Position numbers and translations under genes: made by a program | The notes under the pieces: generated by a model | Told to the model about the DNA's origin: nothing | What the model saw: the letters and a program-made list of their open reading frames with translations, nothing else | Databases searched by the model: none | Source of the DNA: Aquimarina intermedia | GTDB taxonomy: Bacteria > Bacteroidota > Bacteroidia > Flavobacteriales > Flavobacteriaceae | Direction: 5' to 3' | Length of the DNA: 64,000 nucleotides | NCBI RefSeq assembly: GCF_008124785.1 | Contig: NZ_VNHU01000006.1 | Location: forward strand, 62,001-126,000 | Shown: one piece after another, positions 17,643 through 24,814 of the stretch | Layout: each line of letters begins with the position of its first letter | Numbering within the stretch: position 1 is the first letter of the stretch

Positions 17643-18044
17643 TTATTCTATAAATATTAAATCTTTAGAATAAATTTTCCCGTCATTAGCAAAAATTACA
17701 GTACAGCTGTAATAATTACGAGTAGTAAAAGCTTTTAAAGTCTGGGAATCAACATAATTTATAACTCTAAAAGTAGAATCATTAATTATTGTTACATGTT
17801 CTATACTTTCTCCAAAAATAGCGCTGCTCGGTATTTTTAATTTTTTTATTACTAAAGGTTGTGAATGTAATAGCGCCTTTGTTTTAGAATGTGATTTAGT
17901 ATTTTTTTTATAATTATTTTCCAAAATTTCTTTTGAATTAGATTGTGTCACAATGGAAGTGACAATGATTATGATGAATAATACAATTAACATAATACAT
18001 CCTGTTGCCACTCCATTACTTTGTTTGTGGTGAGTTGGTTCCAT
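17643..18044 (-). CDS. Hypothetical membrane-anchored protein
   Basis: 133 residues, family not recognized. A short polar N-terminus is followed by one strongly hydrophobic segment (about 16-36, CIMLIVLFIIIIVTSIV), then a region of about 95 residues. The C-terminal part (about 65-133) looks like a small beta domain. Probably inner-membrane anchored with the C-terminus in the periplasm. Stand-alone, in a gene-poor part of the island; no partner gene. Confidence 0.55.
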   Translation of the reverse strand: MEPTHHKQSNGVATGCIMLIVLFIIIIVTSIVTQSNSKEILENNYKKNTKSHSKTKALLHSQPLVIKKLKIPSSAIFGESIEHVTIINDSTFRVINYVDSQTLKAFTTRNYYSCTVIFANDGKIYSKDLIFIE

Positions 18045-18633
18045 AAGAGACTTGATTAGTCTACAGCATTAGATTAAGTAATAAATCAGTGACTATAGAG
18101 AAAATTGGATAATGGAAGATTTTGAGGTTTAGAAAATGGTTGCATTCTCTTACAAGATACTAGGCCGAAACATTTGTGTTTCTTTTTCTATTTTACTTTT
18201 ATTGAATCGTTTTAAAAGACCAACATCTAAAGTAATAGTTATTGAAGATAATGCTTTCATAGTATATAGTGCTTGGTAAAACGTTATAGGGGTTTTACTA
18301 TTAAACATGTATTTAAAATAAATGTAAGAAAAAACTTTCTATAATTAAGCGGTGATCACAGATATTTAATACTTTAACACACTAATATTCAATTGTTTTT
18401 ACACACTTCTTAATATATATACATTGTTTAGAAGCACCTAATAACTCTATTATGTTAATTTAAATCGTATGATTATGGGTGAGTTCACGATCTTAGGTAG
18501 TGTATGATATAAATAGAGAGATTAGAAAGAGAGGCTTACAGAACTATCGTAATTACAGAATGGTTTATTCGATTAATTGCTAATAAAGTTATTAGCAAGG
18601 AATCTGTACGTAGCCTTTTAATATCAGGAATTA
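18045..18633. other. Gene-poor stretch in the island
   Basis: About 590 bases with no credible reading frame, RNA gene or strong hairpin, AT-rich like the surroundings. It leads into an 8-bp tandem repeat. Possibly decayed mobile-element DNA, but no family could be recognized. Confidence 0.5.
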
Positions 18634-18689
18634 TTGTTTGGTTGTTTGGTTGTTTGGTTGTTTGGTTGTTTGGTTGTTTGGTTGTTTGG
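18634..18689. repeat. Microsatellite: seven perfect copies of an 8-bp unit
   Basis: TTGTTTGG is repeated seven times without error (56 bp). It is open in several frames on both strands, giving low-complexity translations, but no real gene contains it. Copy number is likely to vary between strains by slippage. Confidence 0.95.
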
Positions 18690-18710
18690 TTAAGTATTTT
18701 ACTAAAATTA

Positions 18711-18740
18711 AGAAAATATATCCGCTCGGATATATTTTCT
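18711..18740. repeat. 30-bp near-perfect palindrome
   Basis: Two 14-bp arms (AGAAAATATATCCG and its complement) around CT. It lies 21 bp after the microsatellite. It could be a dyad-protein site, a cruciform or a transcript end; no T-run follows. Confidence 0.8.
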
Positions 18741-19061
18741 GAAAGCAGCTTATATCTCAAAAATTTGCAGCCTCTAATATACTATCCTCAATTTCATAAA
18801 TCCCTACTGACCAAAGTGAAAAGAAATATTTTTTAAAGGATTTTTTTATGGGCTAATTCTTTAACACCTGATATGTCGTGAAATTTCCATATCGTCTATT
18901 TACCATTCAAGTCTATTTTTTATTTTTTTTGAGATTCCCTTTAATAAAATAACTATTTATGAATTTTAAATAATTTTTTAGTTAAAAAAATACAAATATA
19001 TTAATTATATAACTTTTTCTCTAAATTTGTTATATTATTTTTTAACTTAAACACACAACTC
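18741..19061. other. Intergenic region before the metalloprotease gene
   Basis: AT-rich, no gene seen. TAAATTTG at 19022-19029, 33 bp before the start codon, fits the -7 consensus, although no -33 element lies at the right distance. It is the best promoter candidate for the metalloprotease gene. Confidence 0.4.
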
Positions 19062-19901
19062 ATGAAAAAAAGGAGCCTATTGTCCCTCTTCGGGGTAATT
19101 TTACTAGCAGCCAGTATATTTATTTCCTGCGAAAAAGAATCTACTGCCATCGAAGAGGTGTCTGAACATGTTATTTTTAAAGAAGCACTTTCAAAATTAG
19201 AGAAAGCTCATTTTAAGACACAAAATGCACGTCAAATAGAGTTTATGGGAGAAACAGGGATCGCTGTAGAGGATATGTTTTTTACCCTTGAGCAAATTGA
19301 TGAATTATCTCAAATTGAGATTGGACCTAATCAAAAGCAGTATCGTACAACCAATTTGGTTACTGGTCTCCCAAGGTTAATTACAGTAAGCGTTGATCCA
19401 TCTCTAGGAACCTTAGGATCTAACGCCTTAGATGCTATGATAAACATGTATAATTCTGAAAATTTACAATTGACATTTCAGCGTGTTGCATTTGGACTAA
19501 AAGGTAAAAATCAAGCAGCTATTGAAGTAACCGAATTTTATGAATTAGAATCTGGAGGCTTTATTACTTTGGGGAGAGCTGCCGGGTTCCCCACACGGAA
19601 AGGAGATCCAGCTAAAGGGTTTGGAATTAATAGTCGCTGGTTTGAACTTCTCAACCCATCATTGGCCGAAGTTACAGGAACTATGGCTCATGAAGTTGGA
19701 CATTGCATTGGGTTTCGTCATACTGACTATATGACTAGAGAAAGTTGTGGTCAAAATGTTAACGAAGGAAGTGCGCGTGTGGGAGCCATTCATATTAGTG
19801 GGACACCCACGGTTTCTGATGCCACTTCGTTAATGCAATCTTGCGGTCCTGCAAATAATTTCAATAACAATGATAAGATCGCATTAGATGTATTATATTA
19901 A
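19062..19901 (+). CDS. M57-type (HEIGH-like) zinc metalloprotease lipoprotein
   Basis: A 279-residue lipoprotein (lipobox FIS/C near residue 23). The zinc motif TMAHEVGHCIGFRHTDY, with the metzincin-like third ligand spacing HExxHxxGxxH, is at about residues 208-224. A downstream stretch ending SLMQSCGP resembles the Met-turn region. This matches Pfam M57, dual-action HEIGH metallopeptidases, common in Bacteroidota. Expected to be a surface or periplasm-facing protease; substrate unknown. Stand-alone gene in the accessory part of the island, apparently intact while its neighbours are decayed. Confidence 0.8.
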   Translation: MKKRSLLSLFGVILLAASIFISCEKESTAIEEVSEHVIFKEALSKLEKAHFKTQNARQIEFMGETGIAVEDMFFTLEQIDELSQIEIGPNQKQYRTTNLVTGLPRLITVSVDPSLGTLGSNALDAMINMYNSENLQLTFQRVAFGLKGKNQAAIEVTEFYELESGGFITLGRAAGFPTRKGDPAKGFGINSRWFELLNPSLAEVTGTMAHEVGHCIGFRHTDYMTRESCGQNVNEGSARVGAIHISGTPTVSDATSLMQSCGPANNFNNNDKIALDVLY

Positions 19902-20161
19902 TTAGCACTGTTTAATTTTTCATTTAAAATTTTAAAAGTATCGTGACTTGAACAGTCACGATACTTATATATATACTCCTCAAAATACTCTATCTCAGAT
20001 TTAATTTTATACCGACCGAGTAAATACGCTTTTGTTTTATTCCACCACAACCCTATATCCCTAGGTTGTAATGTTGTTTCTTCTGATTCATCATTTCCAA
20101 ATTTCTTGAGTAAAAGAATATAGAGCTCTTTTTGATTACTTTCCGCTTAAAATTTGTTCAT
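19898..20161 (-). pseudogene. Broken small reading frame, unknown family
   Basis: From an ATG at 20161 the frame reads MNKF, then a TAA stop, then 82 open codons to a stop at 19898. The product is charged and protein-like (for example ELYILLLKKFGNDE, then IGLWWNKTKAYLLGRYK) with balanced composition. I do not recognize the family. No start codon follows the early stop, so it is either a disabled gene or a remnant. It overlaps the convergent metalloprotease stop. Confidence 0.4.
19936..19966. terminator. 13-bp perfect stem-loop after the metalloprotease gene
   Basis: AAGTATCGTGACT, loop TGAAC, then AGTCACGATACTT: a perfect 13-bp stem 35 bp after the metalloprotease stop. No T-run follows, only an AT repeat. 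It also lies inside a broken reverse-strand frame, so its role is uncertain. Confidence 0.55.
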
Positions 20162-20339
20162 GGTATGCTGTAAATCCTAGGTGCTTTTATACATTTTGAT
20201 CAAAACTATAGCGCCTTAGACCTAAGAAAGATTCAGTATTAGGATGTATTCTATTACCTCAAACTTCACCCCCTCCCTATAAACCGGGCCATTTAAAATC
20301 AAAGCGAATAAAAGGTTAACTTCAAACAACTATTTGCTT

Positions 20340-20639
20340 ATCAAACGATCGAAGTATTCAGAGTCGTAGATTGTATTTACGATCAGAAAGGTGAAAACGG
20401 GTACAAGTATTCAAGAGATCTGCCAAAAGGTAGGAAACAGCGAGACCACCTTTCACAATTGGAAGAAGAAATACGGTGTACTAGGCGTATCAGAGCCACG
20501 TAGACTGAAGAACCTCGAAGAGGTGAACTCGCATTTAAAGAAACTGATGGCCGACCTTAGTTCGAACAAACAGATTCTACAGGACGTACTTAAAAAACGC
20601 TTTTACAATAATTTGAGAACCAACACTTACAACGCTTAA
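20340..20639 (+). pseudogene. IS3-family transposase OrfA remnant
   Basis: The frame reads IKRSKYSES, a TAG stop, then IVFTIRKVKTGTSIQEICQK and on to LKKLMADLSSNKQILQDVLKK. This is the helix-turn-helix and leucine-zipper part of IS3-type OrfA (HTH_Tnp_1). The TAG replaces an expected glutamine codon of the common ESQIV motif. A GTG at 20391 could start only a truncated product. No OrfB (DDE domain) follows and no terminal inverted repeats were found, so the element is dead. Confidence 0.7.
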
Positions 20640-20704
20640 CAAGGTTCAAGAACCATTTCTCAAGAACGAAATAAGGCGATAATCTATTTGAGTAACTATT
20701 ACAG

Positions 20705-21272
20705 TGGTCTATTTACCGACGGTTGCTCATTTGTTTTTGATGATCGACAGGTATCTAACTCCTTAAATATTTTTCAAATTTGAGCATGGAATTATAGTTC
20801 AGTTCCTTTAATTACACATAATTAGTCTTAAAGGAATTCAATAAAAATTTAGGAATATAGCTTTGAGTTGTGAAATAATTCTTGTGTGTTCCCAATTTCA
20901 ATTTACCTTCCATATCCATATCATGGTAGGAGATAATATCCATTATTGAATGATTGCCTCATCTGATCCAAGGAATCCTACCTTTATGGCTTTTGAAGTA
21001 ATCAATTTATTCATCTTCATTAAATCACGGTATCATTGAAATAATGGATTATAGGTCTCATCCAAATAACTGTTTAGAATCCTTGTCTTCTGACTTGTAC
21101 CCCTGGCTCTGTTCTTGTTGACACCCCAATCAGTAAATAAAACTTTACGCTTCTGTCTAATGGTAGCTCTTTTACCATTTACTGTGATTCTTCCGTAAAG
21201 AGATGCTTAGTTTTCCTTTACTCTGGAAAAGTAAGCACAGAACAACATATTGAATGTTGAAGTTATTTTCAT
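20705..21272 (-). pseudogene. Decayed tyrosine integrase of the island
   Basis: Reading leftward from an ATG at 21272, the frame gives MKITSTFNMLF, a stop, then LYGRITVNGKRATIRQKRKV, GTSQKTRILNSYLDETYNPL, KLITSKAIKVGFLGSDE, and after a frameshift IISYHDMDMEGKLKLGTHKN, YLKELN-like LKELNYNSMLKFEKYLR and IPVDHQKQM. This is the arm-binding and core-binding N-terminal part of Bacteroidota site-specific integrases. At least five in-frame stops and one frameshift are present, and the catalytic domain (R..HxxR..Y) is not seen. It lies about 250 bp inside the tRNA end, where an island integrase is expected. Confidence 0.75.
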
Positions 21273-21366
21273 GATTTCGTCTTTTAGTTAACACTATATA
21301 TGTTTGTCAGACGAAAGTCAAATCACTTATAAAGATACATTTATTTAGCAAAAACATTAACATTTT

Positions 21367-21416
21367 AACAAATCGGTCAACACTTTCCAAATTATAAATT
21401 TGGTGACCGATTTGTT
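21367..21416. repeat. Interrupted inverted repeat beside the integrase remnant
   Basis: Outer arms AACAAATCGGTC / GACCGATTTGTT (12 bp, perfect) enclose inner arms CCAAATT / AATTTGG (7 bp). It lies between the dead integrase and the tRNA, where recombinase or excisionase arm sites often occur; it could also be a hairpin transcript end. Confidence 0.7.
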
Positions 21417-21466
21417 GACGGCTTTATAGGTAACAATTAATTTATTTCGATACTATTAAAAACAAC

Positions 21467-21500
21467 AAAAACCTGAAATTCATAAGATTAACAGGTTTTT
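21467..21500 (-). terminator. Terminator after tRNA-Pro(GGG)
   Basis: AAAAACCTG (21467-21475) pairs with CAGGTTTTT (21492-21500), a 9-bp stem with T-runs on both strands, 25 bp beyond the tRNA 3' end. A smaller hairpin AGTATT/AATACT lies between them. In the integration model this was supplied by the incoming element. Confidence 0.65.
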
Positions 21501-21523
21501 AGTATTGATTAATACTTTAATAT

Positions 21524-21540
21524 GTCGGGATGACAGGATT
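21524..21540. repeat. att-like direct repeat at the tRNA end of the island
   Basis: The same 17 bases as 2287-2303, here forming the 3' acceptor strand and part of the T-stem of the intact tRNA-Pro(GGG) gene. Confidence 0.75.
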
Positions 21541-21599
21541 TGAACCTGCGACCACACGGCCCCCAGCCGTGTACGCTAACCGGACTGCGCCACATCCCG
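21525..21599 (-). tRNA. tRNA-Pro(GGG)
   Basis: A 75-base cloverleaf on the reverse strand. Acceptor stem CGGGATG/CATCCCG, anticodon stem CACGG/CCGTG around loop CTGGGGG with anticodon GGG, T-arm with GGTTCAAATCC. CCA is not encoded. The T-loop reads TTCAAAT, as in standard tRNAs. Its 3' end is the integration target of the island. Confidence 0.95.
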
Positions 21600-21611
21600 A
21601 TTTGTGAGGTG

Positions 21612-21619
21612 CAAATATA
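21612..21619 (-). promoter_or_regulatory. -7 box of the tRNA-Pro(GGG) promoter
   Basis: TATATTTG on the reverse strand, ending 13 bp before the tRNA 5' end. The second tRNA-Pro has the same box. No clear -33 TTG at the expected distance. Confidence 0.6.
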
Positions 21620-21859
21620 ATAATCCTGAATAAATTTAGAACTTTTTTAAAATTTTTCTACCATCTTTAATCATAATAAATATGAGATATCCCTAGAACT
21701 AAGCAAGAATTATTCCTTATTACCATTAGCAAACAATTAGTACCTCACAGCATGGAGGAAATGCTCCATAACGTCTTAGAATTCTCCATTATTACTAATA
21801 ATACATCTAATGACTACAGTTTTATCTATACTTAACCTAAGTATTTCAGAATAGTAGCG

Positions 21860-22327
21860 ATGAACGTTGAGACTATACTCTTTTATGAATGGTGCCAATT
21901 TGCAGCCTGTTTGTTTTCATTGATAGCATTACTGGCAATTTGGTGGCACATAGGTAAAAAACAAAATGAATTTGGGCAGGTATGGCTGGCCTTATCCATT
22001 TTATGTTGGTCATTTTCCATACTTGCTGAAGTATATTTTACGCTAAGCAATATACAGAGTAACTTTCTTGTTGAAGGTTTTGGGAGTGTTTTGATCTTAC
22101 TCAACAGCTTGTTTAGACTATTAGCACTCCCCTGGTTTCGGTGCCTTCCCAAACCAATTGTGCATATTATCAAATCACCCTATTGGTTATATATAATCGG
22201 CATTCCCTTTTTGTTCTCTTTGCTTCCAATACCAAATAAAAAATCCAACCACTTTAGTGATTGGATTTTCTTAGTCGGGGTGGCAGGATTAACTTCGTTG
22301 ATCCTTTTAGAGGTTGTGACAAATTAA
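21860..22327 (+). CDS. Hypothetical membrane protein, C-terminus possibly artefactual
   Basis: 155 residues with about four to five hydrophobic segments (for example FAACLFSLIALLAIWWHI near residue 13). Family not recognized. The last 30 or so codons cross a terminator-like hairpin (22240-22269) and a 17-base displaced tRNA-Pro 3' end (22274-22290). The C-terminus may therefore be read-through into tRNA-derived DNA, and the real gene may have been truncated by the event that left the scar. Stand-alone between two tRNA-Pro genes. Confidence 0.5.
   Translation: MNVETILFYEWCQFAACLFSLIALLAIWWHIGKKQNEFGQVWLALSILCWSFSILAEVYFTLSNIQSNFLVEGFGSVLILLNSLFRLLALPWFRCLPKPIVHIIKSPYWLYIIGIPFLFSLLPIPNKKSNHFSDWIFLVGVAGLTSLILLEVVTN
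22240..22269 (-). terminator. Stranded terminator hairpin of tRNA-Pro(TGG)
   Basis: AAAATCCAACCACT / AGTGATTGGATTTT, a 14-bp stem with one mismatch, running into T-rich sequence on the reverse strand. It directly follows the displaced tRNA 3' fragment, so it is probably the tRNA's original terminator. Confidence 0.6.
22274..22290. repeat. Displaced 3' end of tRNA-Pro(TGG)
   Basis: gtcggggtggcaggatt occurs here and at 22407-22423, in the tRNA itself, same orientation and 133 bp apart. The 17-base extent is the same as for the island repeat at tRNA-Pro(GGG). Confidence 0.75.
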
Positions 22328-22407
22328 AGCGTTGCTTTAACTTTAAATAAATCCCTCCGTTTTCTTAAGAAAGTAAACTTTCTACAAAAACTCCACATTT
22401 TATTTTG

Positions 22408-22482
22408 TCGGGGTGGCAGGATTCGAACCTGCGACCTCCGCGTCCCAAACGCGGCGCGATAACCGGGCTACGCTACACCCCG
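22408..22482 (-). tRNA. tRNA-Pro(TGG)
   Basis: A 75-base cloverleaf on the reverse strand. Acceptor CGGGGTG/CACCCCG, anticodon stem CCGCG/CGCGG around TTTGGGA with anticodon TGG, T-arm GGTTCGAATCC. CCA is not encoded. It lies 0.8 kb from tRNA-Pro(GGG) in the same orientation. Confidence 0.96.
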
Positions 22483-22507
22483 AGAAGGTTATCCCTTTTT
22501 GCGGGTG

Positions 22508-22515
22508 CAAATATA
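22508..22515 (-). promoter_or_regulatory. -7 box of the tRNA-Pro(TGG) promoter
   Basis: TATATTTG on the reverse strand, followed by CACC as at the other tRNA-Pro, 25 bp before the tRNA 5' end. Confidence 0.6.
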
Positions 22516-22637
22516 AATAAACTGTTTTATTAAAACCCAATAAATCGCAAAAACATTTAATTATTTTTTATAAGATCGCATTAAAAACTTTTTCTGCGAT
22601 TCATATTTTATAAGTTTCGGATATTTGAATAAAAAAA

Positions 22638-24770
22638 TTGAAAGCACTCTTACTATCTTTAATTATAGTCTCTTTTACTGCTCATCTCTCTGCGCAAGAA
22701 AGAACTAATAAAGTTTCAACAGATCGCAATGCTTCAGATTCTGTTCAGGTAATCGAATCAGAAGTTATTCCGTTGGACGAAGTAACCCTTACAGGACTTA
22801 GCCTAACTACTAAGCTGACTGAGATCTCACAATCAGTTTCCATAATTGGTAAAAACAAACTAGCATTAGAACGGCCTATTACATTATCCCCACTAATCAA
22901 TCAAGTTCCCGGAGTATTTATGCAAAGCGGTACCCTTAATACCAATCGTATTACGATTCGTGGTATCGGTGCCCGCAGTCTTTTTGGTACTGCTAATATT
23001 CGAGCATATTTTGGAGAAATTCCGCTAACTGATGGTAATGGAGAATCAGTCATTGAAGATCTTGAACTTGCCTCGGTGTCTCAGATCGAAATTTACAAAG
23101 GTCCGGCAGCCAGTAATTTTGGTGTAGGTTTAGGAGGTACTATGATTCTACAACCTCTGTACCATAACAATGCAACACCCGAGGTGACTTTTACTAAACA
23201 ATTAGGTAGCTATAATTTCAAAAAAGTTGTCGGTACTGCTGGCTTTTCAAAAAAAGGACAGTCCATCAACTTAATTTACAGTTCCAATCACAGTGATGGG
23301 TATCGTGAGAACAACGCCTATAATCGCAACACCTTTACCGGTGTCATGAAGTTTGACCTTAGCAACAAGGATGAATTTGTTGTATTGGCTAGTTACATAC
23401 ACCTTAATGCTCAAATTCCAAGTTCGTTAACTCAAGAAGATTTTGACGCTACTCCGAAAAAAGCAGCTTTTACCTGGGGAGCTTCCAAGGCTTTTGAACA
23501 TGTTAATCAAGGTCTTTTAGGTTTGACCTGGACACATGATTATAGTGACAACCTCTTACAAAGCACTAGCATATTCACTTCTGCAAAAGACAACAAAGAA
23601 CCGCGTCCTTTTAATATTCTTGAGGAACAAACCCATGGTCTCGGCTTAAGAACTAAACTACAAGGAAATAATCAATTATTAAACTTAGCCGTAAAATGGA
23701 TGGTCGGTGTCGAAGGTTTTACTGACTCCTACAATGCGCAAACCTTTGAAAATACTTACGGAGATACTCCTAAAGGCAGTGGCAGCAGTTACGGAGAGCA
23801 ATTATCCGATCTTGAAGAGCGGCGAAGTTACATCAATCTTTTTGCAGAAACTACCTGGGACTTGACTTCGAAATTAAAATTTAATACAGGGGTTCATGCC
23901 AATTACACCTTTTATACATTAGATAATCGACTCACCAGTACTACCATAAATCAACTGGGAGATTATAATTTTGATCTCATTCTTTCGCCAAAATTTGGTC
24001 TCATACATACCTTTACAAAGAATCTAAATATTTACGGAACTGTTGCCCATGGCTTCTCCATGCCTACCACTGCCGAAACCATTTTACCCGATGGCACACG
24101 TAACAGGAATTTACAGCCGGAGATTGGCTGGAATTTTGAGATTGGAACACGTTTTAGCTCATTCAATAATAAATTGAACGGCAGCTTAGCGCTGTATACT
24201 ATGAGTATTGACGATTTATTGGTTTCAAGACGTACACAGCAAGATAATTTTTTTGCTATTAACGCAGGTAAAACAAGACATTCCGGTATTGAAGCCCAAC
24301 TATCTTACCCGATTTTTACTCACAAAGAGACTCGTATTACAGCCTATGCTAATGCTACATTAAATAACCACCGATTCAGAACCTTTATTGATAAGGAACA
24401 AGATTTTTCGGGCAATGAGCTGACCGGGGTACCTTCTGAAGTTTTAAATGCAGGCCTCAATCTGGTGACAAGAAATTCATTTTACGGCATGTTAAGCATG
24501 CAATATGTAGGGGATATTCCGGTGAATGATGGAAACACTGTGTATACTGACAATTATACACTACTCAATGCACAGCTTGGCTATAAAAACAAAATGCTGA
24601 AACGACTGCACTATGATCTTTTCCTGAACGTCAATAATATAACAGATTCTAAATACGCCGCACAGGTTCAAGTGAATGCCATTGGATTTGGAAACAATGC
24701 TCCCCGCTATTTTTATCCGGGGATACCATTCAACTATTCTGCTGGCATTAACATAAAATATAGCCTTTAA
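22638..24770 (+). CDS. TonB-dependent receptor, possibly for PQQ
   Basis: A 710-residue outer-membrane receptor starting at TTG; no better ATG precedes the signal peptide (about 19 residues, ending HLSAQ). A TonB-box-like segment lies near DEVTLTGLS. The plug (about 60-175) contains ITIRGIGARSLFGTANIRAY and EIYKGPAASNFGVGLGG, and the barrel ends in AGINIKYSL. No carboxypeptidase-like domain, so it is a vitamin/siderophore-type receptor rather than SusC. The next two genes encode a PQQ-dependent dehydrogenase and a cytochrome c. The plug recalls E. coli YncD/PqqU, a PQQ importer. PQQ uptake is my inference; another cofactor or metal complex is possible. Confidence 0.88.
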   Translation: MKALLLSLIIVSFTAHLSAQERTNKVSTDRNASDSVQVIESEVIPLDEVTLTGLSLTTKLTEISQSVSIIGKNKLALERPITLSPLINQVPGVFMQSGTLNTNRITIRGIGARSLFGTANIRAYFGEIPLTDGNGESVIEDLELASVSQIEIYKGPAASNFGVGLGGTMILQPLYHNNATPEVTFTKQLGSYNFKKVVGTAGFSKKGQSINLIYSSNHSDGYRENNAYNRNTFTGVMKFDLSNKDEFVVLASYIHLNAQIPSSLTQEDFDATPKKAAFTWGASKAFEHVNQGLLGLTWTHDYSDNLLQSTSIFTSAKDNKEPRPFNILEEQTHGLGLRTKLQGNNQLLNLAVKWMVGVEGFTDSYNAQTFENTYGDTPKGSGSSYGEQLSDLEERRSYINLFAETTWDLTSKLKFNTGVHANYTFYTLDNRLTSTTINQLGDYNFDLILSPKFGLIHTFTKNLNIYGTVAHGFSMPTTAETILPDGTRNRNLQPEIGWNFEIGTRFSSFNNKLNGSLALYTMSIDDLLVSRRTQQDNFFAINAGKTRHSGIEAQLSYPIFTHKETRITAYANATLNNHRFRTFIDKEQDFSGNELTGVPSEVLNAGLNLVTRNSFYGMLSMQYVGDIPVNDGNTVYTDNYTLLNAQLGYKNKMLKRLHYDLFLNVNNITDSKYAAQVQVNAIGFGNNAPRYFYPGIPFNYSAGINIKYSL

Positions 24771-24814
24771 AAAATAATTCTTCGTATTTTTCAATCTTTA
24801 AAAACTCACTATTT

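Larger units (their letters stand above)
2287..21540. mobile_element. tRNA-Pro-linked genomic island carrying an alginate PUL
   Basis: Seen: the 17 bases gtcgggatgacaggatt occur in the same orientation at 2287-2303 and 21524-21540. The second copy is the 3' end of tRNA-Pro(GGG) plus one base. A decayed tyrosine integrase (about 20.7-21.27 kb) lies just inside the tRNA end. Known: tyrosine-recombinase elements integrate into tRNA 3' ends, restore the tRNA and leave the displaced 3' fragment at the far end, usually with the integrase beside the tRNA. Inferred: 19.25 kb of acquired DNA, holding the alginate locus and a smaller decayed segment. With the integrase broken it is probably fixed. The tRNA is intact, as the model predicts. 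Confidence 0.75.

Noticed and set aside
18634-18689. CRISPR array
   Set aside because: The repeats are contiguous 8-mers without spacers and no cas genes are present.
18536-18836. Low-complexity open frames on both strands across the microsatellite
   Set aside because: They exist only because the 8-bp repeat has no stops; no start signal and no protein-like composition outside the repeat.
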